64,000 nt of DNA from positions 310,001 to 374,000 of the forward strand of contig NZ_CP041091.1 in the NCBI RefSeq assembly GCF_006494815.1. Direction: 5' to 3'. This document shows, piece after piece, positions 17,701 to 26,685 of the stretch. Every line of letters begins with the position of its first letter. Within the stretch, counting starts at the first letter, position 1. Under the pieces are notes generated by a model, which ran no database searches, was not told the DNA's origin, and saw only the letters and a program-made list of their open reading frames with translations. Made by a program: the position numbers and the translations under genes. The stretch is from Nocardioides sambongensis. Its GTDB lineage: Bacteria > Actinomycetota > Actinomycetes > Propionibacteriales > Nocardioidaceae.

Positions 17701-19323
17701 TCAGACCCGCTCGGCGTGGAACTGGGCCAGCAGCCCGGGGGTCGCCTCCTCCGCCAGCCGGTAGGCGGCACCGGTCGGGACGTCGTCCACCTCGGTGCGG
17801 CCCGATCCGCCGGCGGTGGTCGCGGTCAGCGTGACCAGCCCCGCGCGCCGCTGGAACCAGCTCTCCCGCAGCGTCCAGCCGATCACGTGCCGCCCCCGAG
17901 AGCCGTACGACGCCGGGCCAGCGACCCCGACCGCATCACCACGTGGCCGGCCAGCCAGGCGTGGCCCAGGCCCCGGCTCCGGTCGGCCGCCAGCGCGGCG
18001 GCGAGGACGAGCACGACCGGGATCAGTGCGAGCAGGGCCGTCGGCGCGTCGAGCAGCAGCACGGCCGCGAGCACGAGCAGGTGGACCGGGAGGGTGCCGG
18101 CCGCGGCGCGGGTCCAACGGCGTCGTACCGCGGCCGCGCCGTGCGGGCGCAGGTCTCCGGTCACCGGCTCCGCCGAGCCGAGCACGGCGGCCGCGGCGCC
18201 GCGCACCACCGGACCGGGCGCCGGCGGCACCAGCACCGCGCTCTCCGAGCCGCCGGAGCCGAGCCCGGTCACGATCGCGGCCAGGCGGGCGCCGCGGGCG
18301 GCCCGTAGCGCCGCTCCCTCGGTGATGCTGACCCCGGCCAGACGGTCCACGTCCAGGCTGGTCTCCCGGGTGGTGGTCAGGCCGCGGCGGATGTGCCACG
18401 AGGCATGGTCGCGGCTCAGCGTGAAGCCCCAGTTGGTGAACAGGTAGCCGGCCAGCGTCAGTGCCGCCGAGCCGACCAGCACCACGCCGACCACCACCGC
18501 GACCAGGAGCGCGTCGATCCGCGGCAGGTCGCCGTCGTCGACGCTGACCTCGAACGCGGAGGAGGGGATCGCCTGGCTGACGACACCGACCAGGGCCGCC
18601 GCGGCGATGAACCCGGCGGAGGTGAACGGCGCATACAGCAGCCAGCGCGGGGAGAACCGGGCCACCACCCGGGCGGCGCGGCGGCCACGGGCGGGACGGC
18701 GTCGCCCGGGCCGGTCCCGACGGTCCTAGAGTCGATCGGGCCGGGGCGGCCGACGCCGGTCCGGCGCCCCAGCAGTCCGCTGCGCATCGCGGTGGCGCGA
18801 TCGCGGGCGAGGCCGTCCAGCTCGAGCCGGTCGTCCTCGTCTCCGGCGCCCCCGGTGCCGACGACCAGCTTGGCGACGCCCAGCACCCGCTGACCCAGGG
18901 TGGCGGTCATGTCCACCGTGCGCACCCGCTCCAGCCGGGCCGAGGTGGTGCGCCGCTGCAGGACGCCGCGGCGCAGCTCGATGCGGCCGTCGCTGATCCG
19001 GTACTCGGTGGTCAGGTAACGGGCCACGCCGAAGGCCAACGGGGCGACCACGCCGATCACCGCCCACGGGCCGAAGCCGGACGCCGTGCCGAACAGCAGC
19101 AGGGGGATCAGGGCGGGGAGGAACCGGGCGAGCTCGGTGAGCGGCTGGAGCAGCAGCATCCGAGGGTCCAGGCGCAGCCAGGGCGTCGGCGCGACCGCCG
19201 GGGGTGGCGGAGGAGGCGCGGCCGGCGGAGCGGTCGGGTCCGGCGAGCCGGTCGGGCCGGCCGGGGTGATCGGTGCCTGCGGGGGAGTCGGGTCGGGTGG
19301 CGGGGCGGGCCGGCCGTCGTCAT
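17701..19323 (-). CDS. YdbT-type membrane protein with PH (DUF304) domains, three apparent frameshifts
   Basis: The gene is spread over three frames that join into one protein of about 541 residues. It begins with ATG at 19323 overlapping the upstream stop as ATGA, followed by a Pro-rich N-terminus and LDPRMLLLQPLTEL. Hydrophobic pairs (FLPALIPLLLF; FIAAAALVGVVS; LVAVVVGVVLVG) alternate with PH-like stretches such as YRISDGRIELRRGVLQRR and FTLSRDHASWHIRRGLTT. It ends GWTLRESWFQRRAGLVTLTA. Each join needs one extra base: near 19296-19315, at 18668-18673 and at 17893-17897. The summed length then becomes a multiple of three. YdbT/YdbS pairs are membrane proteins of unclear function; in Bacillus they affect resistance to certain antimicrobial peptides. 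Confidence 0.7.
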
Positions 19324-19802
19324 GTCGCGTCGCCCTCGACCAGGTCCGCCTTGCGGGTCAGGTCGTCGACCAGGTGCAGCGCCACGTCCGCCTCCAGGCC
19401 GTCGATCTGCAGCGGTCCGGCCGCCGAGGCGGTGGTCACCGTCACCGTGGCCAGGCCGAGCAGTCGGGCCAGCGGCCCCTGGGTGAAGTCGACCGTCTGC
19501 ACCCGCGACATCGGGGCGATCCGTCGCTCGCGGCTCCACCAGCCCCGCTGCGTGTACACGGCGGTGTCCGTCGCCTCCCAGCGGTGGACCAGGTAGCGCC
19601 ACTGCGGCACCATCAGCACGTCGACGACCGCCCAGACCAGGCTGAGCGCGATCGCCGGCCAGGTCCACCAGCCGGTCAGCCACAGTGTCGTCGCCAGCGT
19701 CACTGCGGCGACCAGGACGACGCTGGTGACCGCCGAGCTGACGAACCACATCACCCGTGCCCGGGGACTCACTCGGTGGCGTGGATCGCGGAGCTCGTTC
19801 AC
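19320..19802 (-). CDS. YdbS-type PH-domain membrane protein
   Basis: A 160-residue protein with two adjacent transmembrane segments (FVSSAVTSVVLVAAVTLAT and WPAIALSLVWAVVDVLMV). A bacterial PH-like (DUF304) domain follows, with YLVHRWEATDTAVYTQRG, RRIAPMSRVQTVDF and GLATVTVTTA, the usual family motifs. Start GTG at 19802. Its stop overlaps the start of the YdbT-type gene, so the two are translationally coupled and probably act as a complex in the membrane. Confidence 0.85.
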   Translation of the reverse strand: MNELRDPRHRVSPRARVMWFVSSAVTSVVLVAAVTLATTLWLTGWWTWPAIALSLVWAVVDVLMVPQWRYLVHRWEATDTAVYTQRGWWSRERRIAPMSRVQTVDFTQGPLARLLGLATVTVTTASAAGPLQIDGLEADVALHLVDDLTRKADLVEGDAT

Positions 19803-19890
19803 GTGACCGATGCTACGGACGCGCCCGCGCGGCACCCCGCCCGGCCGACCGTCCAGACATTTCGGCCCCGCGGCACTACTGTCGATGGGC

Positions 19891-20919
19891 ATGTGGAAGG
19901 ACTCGGTCAACAGCGTGCTCCGGTCGACGACCGGCTACGAGCTGCGCAGGCCGGTGGACGCGACCCCCGGCGCGACGGCCGACACCGCGCGCGAGCGGAA
20001 GGCGCAGGCGGCGCGGCTGCGAGCGGTGCGGCGGCGAGCCCGGGCGCTGCGCCAGGCCAACCAGCGACTGCGGGAGCGGGTCGAGGCGGCGGAGCAGACG
20101 GCGCGGCTGTCCCACCGCGGGATCTCGATGCCGGCCGATCAGGCCGAGCGTGCGCTGGCCGAGCTCCGGCCGATCCCGTCCGAGCGCCTGAGTCTCACCG
20201 ACATCGCCAACCTCGAAGGCACCGACAAGGGCACGATCGGGCCGAGCGAGGAGTGGCCCGCGCACAACTACACCGACGTCTACGGCGCCTACCTCGCCCC
20301 GTGGCGCGACCGGTCCATCACCATCCTCGAGATCGGCCTCGGCGTGCCCGGGGACGCCTGGGAGGCGCAGATCGCGCACGGCCGCAACGAGCAGGGCGGC
20401 GGGTCGCTGCGGGCCTGGTACGGCTACTTCCCGCACGCGCGGATCTACGGCGTGGACATCAACCCGGCCACCCACCTGGACAACGACCGGATCTCCACCC
20501 ACGTGGTGGACCAGGGCGATCCCGCCGCCATCGCCGCCTTCCTGGCGTCGATCGGTGAGGTGGAGTTCGACCTCGTCGTCGACGACGGGAGCCACCGACC
20601 CGACCACCAGCAGATCACCCTCGGCTGTCTCCTGCCACGAGTGCGCGCCGGTGGGCTCTACCTGATCGAGGACCTGCTGAGCAACGGGCGCGGTGACGGC
20701 GGACGTGGCCGCCGCTCCTACTCGGCAGACGTGCTCAACACCCGCCGTGTCCTCGACCGGTTCCGGCTGCACGGCGCCTTCGCCGAGCCGCACGCGATCG
20801 TCGACCCGGACTACTGCGCCGCTCACATCGCCGAGATCACCTTCCACGTGCCGCGCCGCGCGGCGCCGCACACCGAGGCGGTCTGCGCGATCCGGAAGTC
20901 CGCGGGCCCGGGGCAGTGA
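19891..20919 (+). CDS. Class I SAM-dependent methyltransferase-like protein with coiled-coil N-terminus
   Basis: A protein of about 342 residues. Residues ~25-75 are Arg/Ala/Glu-rich and likely coiled coil. The catalytic domain contains LTDIANLEGTDKGT, ITILEIGLGVPGDAW (SAM motif I), ARIYGVDIN (motif II) and FDLVVDDGSHRPDHQ, like macrocin O-methyltransferase or cephalosporin hydroxylase-like enzymes acting on sugars. LYLIEDLL follows. TACTGT at 19877-19882 ends 8 bases before the ATG at 19891, favouring it over the ATG at 19885. The acceptor is unknown; a surface glycan is possible. A double hairpin follows. Confidence 0.75.
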   Translation: MWKDSVNSVLRSTTGYELRRPVDATPGATADTARERKAQAARLRAVRRRARALRQANQRLRERVEAAEQTARLSHRGISMPADQAERALAELRPIPSERLSLTDIANLEGTDKGTIGPSEEWPAHNYTDVYGAYLAPWRDRSITILEIGLGVPGDAWEAQIAHGRNEQGGGSLRAWYGYFPHARIYGVDINPATHLDNDRISTHVVDQGDPAAIAAFLASIGEVEFDLVVDDGSHRPDHQQITLGCLLPRVRAGGLYLIEDLLSNGRGDGGRGRRSYSADVLNTRRVLDRFRLHGAFAEPHAIVDPDYCAAHIAEITFHVPRRAAPHTEAVCAIRKSAGPGQ

Positions 20920-20924
20920 AAACC

Positions 20925-20987
20925 CGACGAGCCGCGGGCGGCTGCCCACGGCTCGTCGTCACCTGCCGGTCGGTGACCGGCAGGTGA
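20925..20987. terminator. Double hairpin terminator, convergent
   Basis: Stem 1 pairs 20925-20934 with 20949-20958. Stem 2 pairs 20959-20971 with 20975-20987 (13 base pairs, 3-base loop). They separate the methyltransferase from the convergent biotin carboxylase gene. Confidence 0.75.
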
Positions 20988-22769
20988 TCAGTCCTTCAGC
21001 TCGCAGATGACCTCACCGTTGGTGACGCCACCGCCGACCTCGACGGTGAGGCCGGTGACGGTGCCGGCCTTGTGCGCCTTCAGCGGCTGCTCCATCTTCA
21101 TCGCCTCCATCACCACGATGACGTCGCCCTCGGCGACCTCGGCACCCTCCTCGACGGCCACCTTGACGATGGTGCCCTGCATCGGGCTGGTCACCGCGTC
21201 GCCGGAGGCGGCCGCGCCGGCCTTCTTGCCGGAGGCGCGCTTGGGCTTCTTCGCGCCACCGCCCGCACCGGCGCCGATGCTGCCCAGACCACCGGGCAGC
21301 ACGACCTCGAGCCGGCGACCGCCGACCTCGACGGTGACCTTCTGCCGCTCACCGGCCTCCTCGGCCTCGCCGAGGTCGCCGGAGTAGGGCTCGATCTGGT
21401 TGTCGAAGTCGGTCTCGATCCAGGTGGTGTAGACGGTGAACTCGCCCTCGCCGGACGGGTTCGACGCGGCGACGTACGCCGGGTCCTCGATCACGGCCTG
21501 GTGGAACGGGATCACGGTCGGCATCCCGTCGACGACGAACTCGTCGAGCGCCCGGCGCGAGCGCTCGAGTGCCTGGGTGCGGTCGCGTCCGGTGACGATC
21601 AGCTTGGCGATCAGCGAGTCGAACGAGCCGGGCACCGTCTCGCCCTTCTCGTAGCCGCCGTCCACGCGGACGCCGGGGCCCTGCGGCGGGGCCCACTCGG
21701 TCAGCGTGCCGGGGGCCGGCATGAAGTTGCGCCCGCCGTCCTCGGCGTTGATCCGGTACTCGATCGAGTGGCCGATGATCTCCGGGTCGCCGAAGCCGAG
21801 CTCCTCGCCGGCGGCGATCCGGAACATCTCGCGGACCAGGTCGATGCCGGTGACCTCCTCGGAGACGCAGTGCTCCACCTGGAGGCGGGTGTTCACCTCC
21901 AGGAAGGAGATGGTGCCGTCCTTGGCGACGAGGAACTCGCACGTGCCCGCGCCGACGTACCCGGCCTCCTTGAGGATCGCCTTGGAGGAGTCGTAGAGGC
22001 GCTGGATCTGGTCGTCGCTGAGGAACGGCGCCGGGGCCTCCTCGACGAGCTTCTGGTGACGGCGCTGCAGCGAGCAGTCGCGGGTGGAGACCACCACCAC
22101 GTTGCCGTGCTGGTCGGCCAGGCACTGGGTCTCGACGTGGCGCGGCTGGTCGAGGAACTTCTCCACCAGGCACTCGCCGCGGCCGAACGCGCCGACCGCC
22201 TCGCGGACCGCCGACTCGTACAGTTCGGGGATCTCCTCCAGCGTGCGGGCCACCTTGAGGCCGCGGCCGCCGCCGCCGAAGACGGCCTTGATGGCGACGG
22301 GGAGGCCGTACTCCTGGGCGAACGCGACGACCTCGTCGGCGTCCTTGACGGGGTCCTTGGTGCCCGGGGCGAGGGGGGCGTCGGCCTTCTGCGCGATGTG
22401 CTTGGCCTTCGCCTTGTCGCCGAGGGCGTCGATCGCCTGCGGCGAGGGGCCGATCCAGATCAGGCCGGCGTCGAGCACGGCCTGGGCGAAGTCGGCGTTC
22501 TCGGCGAGGAAGCCGTAGCCGGGGTGCACCGAGTCGGCGCCGGACTTCTGCGCGACGGCGATGATCTTGGCGATGTCCAGGTAGGAGTCGGCCGGCGTGG
22601 CGCCGTCGAGCGAGTGGGCCTCGTCGGCCAGGCGCACGAAGAGGGCGTCGCGGTCGGGCTCGGCGTAGACGGCGACACTTCCGATACCGGCGTCCTTGCA
22701 GGCACGGATCACGCGGACCGCGATCTCACCGCGGTTGGCGATCAGCACCTTCTGCAGCGGCTGGGGCAC
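20988..22769 (-). CDS. accA3: Acyl-CoA carboxylase alpha subunit (biotin carboxylase + BCCP)
   Basis: The biotinylated alpha subunit shared by acetyl- and propionyl-CoA carboxylases in actinobacteria, 593 residues. The N-terminal biotin carboxylase domain begins [23 protein letters not shown]-grasp motifs include [11 protein letters not shown] and [12 protein letters not shown]. The C-terminal biotinyl domain carries [10 protein letters not shown], with the modified Lys near residue 558. A Lys/Ala-rich linker precedes it. The GTG start is preceded by GAGGAG. The partner beta and epsilon subunits are about 6 kb downstream, and birA, which attaches biotin, is next to them. Confidence 0.93.
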   Translation of the reverse strand: MPQPLQKVLIANRGEIAVRVIRACKDAGIGSVAVYAEPDRDALFVRLADEAHSLDGATPADSYLDIAKIIAVAQKSGADSVHPGYGFLAENADFAQAVLDAGLIWIGPSPQAIDALGDKAKAKHIAQKADAPLAPGTKDPVKDADEVVAFAQEYGLPVAIKAVFGGGGRGLKVARTLEEIPELYESAVREAVGAFGRGECLVEKFLDQPRHVETQCLADQHGNVVVVSTRDCSLQRRHQKLVEEAPAPFLSDDQIQRLYDSSKAILKEAGYVGAGTCEFLVAKDGTISFLEVNTRLQVEHCVSEEVTGIDLVREMFRIAAGEELGFGDPEIIGHSIEYRINAEDGGRNFMPAPGTLTEWAPPQGPGVRVDGGYEKGETVPGSFDSLIAKLIVTGRDRTQALERSRRALDEFVVDGMPTVIPFHQAVIEDPAYVAASNPSGEGEFTVYTTWIETDFDNQIEPYSGDLGEAEEAGERQKVTVEVGGRRLEVVLPGGLGSIGAGAGGGAKKPKRASGKKAGAAASGDAVTSPMQGTIVKVAVEEGAEVAEGDVIVVMEAMKMEQPLKAHKAGTVTGLTVEVGGGVTNGEVICELKD

Positions 22770-22934
22770 GAAGACTCCTCGAACGTACGGGGGTGTGTGG
22801 ACAGCGCTGACCGGCCGGAGGCGCGGGGCACCGAGCGGATTCTAGGACGTCCATCCTTTCGGCGGCGCCGGGGACCGCACAGCGGTCGTGTGACGGCCGC
22901 CTCGCCCGTGGTTAACAAACGCTAACCGTGGGGC

Positions 22935-22940
22935 TACGAT
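22935..22940 (+). promoter_or_regulatory. -10 box of the acyl-CoA dehydrogenase gene
   Basis: TACGAT ends 7 bases before the ATG at 22948. It overlaps an alternative ATG at 22939, which argues against that start. Confidence 0.5.
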
Positions 22941-22947
22941 GCCCTTC

Positions 22948-24144
22948 ATGACTGGCTTCGAGTTGTCCCGCGAGCACGAGGAGTTCCGGCGCAGCGTGCG
23001 CGAGTTCGCCGAGGCGGAGATCGCCCCGCACGTCGCCGGCTGGGACCGCGACCACCACTTCCCGGTCGAGGTGGTGCAGAAGATGGGCGCGCTCGGGCTG
23101 ATGGGCCTCTCCGCACCGGAGGAGTACGGCGGCGCCGGGGAGGACGGCGACTTCACCTCGCTGTGCGTGGCGATCGAGGAGATCGGCCGGGTCGACCAGT
23201 CGCTCGGGATCACCCTCGAGGCGGCGGTCGGACTCGGGATCAACCCGATCCTCACCTACGGCACCGAGGCGCAGCGGCAGGCGTGGCTGCCCGATCTGGT
23301 GGCCGGTCGGCGCCTCGCCGGCTTCGGGCTCACCGAGCCCGGCGCCGGATCGGACGCCGGCGCGACCAGGACCAGGGCCGAGATCGATCCGGCCTCGGGG
23401 GAGTGGGTGGTCAACGGCGGCAAGCAGTTCATCACCAACTCCGGATCGGAGATCACCTCGGTGGTCACCGTGACCGCACGGACCGGCACCCGCGGTGACG
23501 GGTCGGCGGAGATCTCCGCGATCATCGTCCCGGCCGGGACCCCCGGCTTCGTCGCCGAGCCCGCCTACGACAAGCTCGGGTGGAACATCTCCGACACCCA
23601 CCCGCTGACCTTCACCGACGCCCGGGTGCCTGCGGACAGCCTGCTCGGCGAGCGCGGTCGGGGCTATGCCCAGTTCCTGGCCACCCTCGACGACGGGCGG
23701 GTCGCGATCGCCGCCCTGGCCACCGGGCTGATCCAGGCCTGCCTGGAGCAGTGCGTGACCTACGCCGGCGAGCGGCAGACCTTCGGCGGCCCGATCGGGC
23801 GCAAGCAGGGCGTGGCGTTCCAGATCGCCGACCTCGAGGTGATGCTGCAGGCCTCCCGGCTGCTGACCTACAAGGCGGCGGCGATGAAGGACGCGATGCT
23901 CCGCGGATCGGGGCCGTCGGTGGGCGAGTTCAAGCGTGCCGCGTCGGTCGCGAAGCTCTACACCTCCGAGTCCGCGGTGACGGCCACCCGGATCGCCACG
24001 CAGGTCTTCGGCGGGTACGGCTTCATGGAGGAGTACCCGGTCGCCCGCTTCTACCGCGACGCCAAGATCCTGGAGATCGGCGAGGGCACCTCGGAGGTGC
24101 AGCGGATGCTGATCGCGCGGGGGCTCGGGCTGCCGGTGGAGTGA
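22948..24144 (+). CDS. Acyl-CoA dehydrogenase
   Basis: A flavin enzyme of beta-oxidation or amino-acid catabolism, 398 residues. Family motifs: FGLTEPGAGSDAG, VVNGGKQFITN, QTFGGPIGRKQGVAFQIADL, TQVFGGYGFMEEYPVARFYRD and the C-terminal EIGEGTSEVQRML. The Glu of EGTSE is the likely catalytic base, as in short/branched-chain enzymes. Start ATG at 22948 is chosen from the leaderless-type -10. It is divergent from the biotin carboxylase gene. The direct repeats TAAC-N7-TAAC in the gap (22914-22925) might be regulatory. Specific acyl substrate unknown. Confidence 0.9.
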   Translation: MTGFELSREHEEFRRSVREFAEAEIAPHVAGWDRDHHFPVEVVQKMGALGLMGLSAPEEYGGAGEDGDFTSLCVAIEEIGRVDQSLGITLEAAVGLGINPILTYGTEAQRQAWLPDLVAGRRLAGFGLTEPGAGSDAGATRTRAEIDPASGEWVVNGGKQFITNSGSEITSVVTVTARTGTRGDGSAEISAIIVPAGTPGFVAEPAYDKLGWNISDTHPLTFTDARVPADSLLGERGRGYAQFLATLDDGRVAIAALATGLIQACLEQCVTYAGERQTFGGPIGRKQGVAFQIADLEVMLQASRLLTYKAAAMKDAMLRGSGPSVGEFKRAASVAKLYTSESAVTATRIATQVFGGYGFMEEYPVARFYRDAKILEIGEGTSEVQRMLIARGLGLPVE

Positions 24145-24180
24145 TCCCGGACGATGGCGGGTGCGCGGGTGCGCGAGCCG

Positions 24181-24783
24181 TCAGGGGCGGGACCAGAGTG
24201 CGGGCCAGGAGTGTCCGAGGTCGCGCACCATCCTCCGGAGCAGCGGGAGGCTGACTCCGACCACGTTATGGTGGTCGCCCTCGATCCGCTCGACGAACGC
24301 GCCGGCGAACCCGTCGATGGTGAACGCGCCCGCCACGTGCAGCGGTTCCTCGGTGGCGACGTAGGCCTCGATCTCGGCGTCGTCGACGTCGGCGAAGTGG
24401 ACCGTGGTCGATCCGGTGCCGGTGCGCTCGGCGCCGGCGGCCACGTCGATCAGGCAGTGCCCGGAGTGCAGCGTGCCGGCCCGCCCACGCATCGAGCGCC
24501 ACCGTGCGGTGGCCTCCTCGACATCGACGGGCTTGCCGAGCGCCTCTCCGTCGAGCTCGAGGACCGAGTCGCAGCCGAGCACCAGGGCGTCGGCCGGCAG
24601 GTCGTCGCGTCCGGCCACGGCGCGTGCCTTCAGCTCGGCCAGGCGCTGCGCCAGCACGGACGGAGGTACGTCGACCACCTGGCTCTCGTCGACCCCCGAC
24701 ACGATCACGCTCGGGTCGATCCCCGCCGAGCGCAGGGTCGCCAGGCGAGCGGGGGAGGCGGAGGCGAGCACGAAGGTGGGCAC
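24181..24783 (-). CDS. maf: Maf-family nucleoside triphosphate pyrophosphatase
   Basis: Maf hydrolyses non-canonical or specific nucleoside triphosphates and may restrain septation. The 200-residue protein begins with FVLASASPARLATLRSAG (phosphate-binding SxSPRR-like motif, here SASPARL). LVLGCDSVLELDGEALGKP contains the catalytic Asp. The usual second Arg of the SPRR motif is replaced. The GTG at 24783 lies 6 bases after TAGGGT (24795-24790), a leaderless arrangement. maf is found next to acyl-CoA carboxylase genes in other actinobacteria, as here. Confidence 0.88.
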   Translation of the reverse strand: MPTFVLASASPARLATLRSAGIDPSVIVSGVDESQVVDVPPSVLAQRLAELKARAVAGRDDLPADALVLGCDSVLELDGEALGKPVDVEEATARWRSMRGRAGTLHSGHCLIDVAAGAERTGTGSTTVHFADVDDAEIEAYVATEEPLHVAGAFTIDGFAGAFVERIEGDHHNVVGVSLPLLRRMVRDLGHSWPALWSRP

Positions 24784-24896
24784 GGGCAGACCCTATTCGC
24801 AGGACCCTGATTGAAACGTTCTCCTCCGTGGAATGGTGCGGGAGCCTCCGCGTCGCCGTGGCGCGGAATCCACCCCGACCACGTCTGGAGTCTCCC

Positions 24897-25583
24897 GTGC
24901 CCCGTCGCCGGCTGCTCGCCGCCTCGTTCCTCGCCTCCGTGCTCGCCGCGAGCCTCTCCGCCTGTGGAGCGGGCTCCGTCAGCACCGACGACCTGGAGAA
25001 GCAGGTCGCGAGCCTGCTGGAGGAGCAGACCGGCAACACCCCCGACACCGTCGACTGCCCCGACGAGCTCCCTGCCGAGGAGGGAGAGACGGTCCGCTGC
25101 AGCTACGAGATGCTCGGCTACGAGGTCGGGGTGAGCGTCACGGCCGAGAGTGTGGACGGCGGCGAGGTGAACTTCTCGATCCAGGTCGACGATGAGCCGA
25201 CCAGCGGGCCCGACGACACCGACACCGGGGACACCGACACCGGGGACACCGACACCGGGGACACCGACACCGGGGACACCGACACCGGGGACACCGACAC
25301 CGGGGACACCGACACCGGGGACACCGACGCGCAGGGCGGCACGACGATCCCCGGCGACCACGTGGCCGCCGAGGTGACCCGATCTCTCACCGAATCGGTC
25401 GGCGAGGAGCCGGACGCGGTGGAGTGCCCCTCGCCGCTGACCGCCCGGACCGGCAGCACGACCCGGTGCACGTTGAGCGCCGACGGCACCGACTACGGCG
25501 TCACCGTCGAAGTCACCGAGTTCGACGAGGCGACGGGGAACTACCACCTCGACATCCAGGTCGACGATCAGCCGTTGCCCTGA
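24897..25583 (+). CDS. Lipoprotein with two DUF4333 domains and an Asp-Thr-Gly repeat linker
   Basis: A 228-residue secreted lipoprotein. The GTG at 24897 gives a signal peptide with lipobox LSAC near residue 20. Two DUF4333-like domains (about residues 25-95 and 150-228) share the pattern VDCPDELPAEEGETVRCSY / VECPSPLTARTGSTTRCTL, each with two cysteines that probably form a disulfide. They are joined by seven exact copies of DTDTG. The linker is acidic and probably extended. The domain duplication plus variable-number repeat suggests a surface-exposed protein, function unknown. Confidence 0.82.
   Translation: MPRRRLLAASFLASVLAASLSACGAGSVSTDDLEKQVASLLEEQTGNTPDTVDCPDELPAEEGETVRCSYEMLGYEVGVSVTAESVDGGEVNFSIQVDDEPTSGPDDTDTGDTDTGDTDTGDTDTGDTDTGDTDTGDTDTGDTDAQGGTTIPGDHVAAEVTRSLTESVGEEPDAVECPSPLTARTGSTTRCTLSADGTDYGVTVEVTEFDEATGNYHLDIQVDDQPLP
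25215..25328 (+). repeat. 15-bp coding tandem repeat (DTDTG linker)
   Basis: Seven perfect copies of GACACCGACACCGGG (25215-25319) and a 9-base partial copy. Perfect identity at DNA level implies recent expansion or copy-number variability; the unit keeps the frame. Confidence 0.95.
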
Positions 25584-25590
25584 CCCTGGC

Positions 25591-26672
25591 TCACCGGACC
25601 ACCTCGACGCCCAGCCACGCGGCCAGCGCGTCGATCTCGGCCGCCACCGCGTCGCCGGTCTCCGGAGACCACGGCTCGTCCTCGTGGACCGCGAAGACCC
25701 GCAGCAGCCCCTTCTTCCGGTCGGCCTTCGCGTCGAGCTTTCCGACCAGGAGATCGCCGACCAGGATCGGGAGGGCGAAGTAGCCCCACCGTCGCTGGGC
25801 GGCCGGCTTGTACATCTCCAGCACGTACTCGAAGCCGAAGAGGTCGGTGGCGCGGTCGCGGTCGTAGACCAGCCGGTCGAACGGGGAGAGGAACGCGGTG
25901 CGTCCCTCGAACGGCTCGCTCAGCGCGTCGAGCGCGTCCGGGTCGACCCGCCAGGTGCCGTCGAGTCCCTCCACCCGGACCTCGGTGCCGAGCGCCCCGA
26001 TCGGTGAGGCCTCGCCGGGGGAGCGTTGCGGCTTGGCGCGGGCGATGCCGAGCGAGGTCAGGCGCTTGTTGTCACGCAGGCGCCGGGCCTCGCTCGGCCC
26101 CGGGCGGAACAGGTCCGCAGGGTAGGCGCGTTCGGCGACGTCCCACAGCCGGGTCCGGCCGTCGCGGCCGACCACGCCGACATCGCCGCGCAGGCACAGC
26201 ACCTCCAGCAACCGACGCGCGCTCTTGTCGTCGTCCCACCCGCTGGAGGCGTAGGGGACGTCGGGGTCGTGGGGCAGCGCGCCGGCAGCGACCGGCCCCG
26301 ACGCCGCCAGCTCGGCGAGCACCCGCCGGCGGTACCCGTCGTTGGCCTCCACCCAGGCGGCGACGCTCGGGTTGATCCACTCGTCGGCGACGCCGAGGTG
26401 GATGCCGATGTCCTCCATGGTCCGGATGAAGCTGACGTGCTCGACCAGCGACCGCTCGGTCTCCAGCGCGAAGACCAGGTCGGAGGGTCGTAGGCGCTGC
26501 CCAGGCGCGACCAGGCGACCAGGTCGGGGCTGCGGACGATGGCCGTGGTCGGATCGATCTGCAGCAGCGTCAGGTGGTCGACCATCGGCACCAGCGCATC
26601 CGGGCGGACCGCGTCCAGGAGCTGGGCCCGCACGGCGATCCGGCGCGCCTCGCTGCTGCTGAGCTCGTCCAC
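25591..26672 (-). CDS. YcaQ-type winged-helix DNA glycosylase, apparent frameshift
   Basis: A member of the winged-helix family that includes YcaQ/AlkX, glycosylases that unhook interstrand crosslinks. The N-terminal part runs SSSEARRIAVRAQLL and VDHLTLLQIDPTTAIVRSPDLVAWSRLGSAYDP in one frame. It then continues in another frame as SDLVFALETERSLVEHVSF and on to the stop at 25591, including RLLEVLCLRGDVGVVGRDG, PFDRLVYDRDRATDLFGF and KLDAKADRK. One added base in the triplet GGG at 26485-26487 joins them into about 360 residues. The QxDxT-like motif (QIDPTT) is present near the N-terminus. GTG start at 26672, 13 bases after the DUF885 gene stop, so the two may be co-transcribed. Confidence 0.75.
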
Positions 26673-26685
26673 CGCGGAGCCGGTC

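Noticed and set aside
25215..25328. CRISPR array
   Set aside because: Units are directly tandem without spacers and lie in frame inside a gene. No cas genes are in the window.
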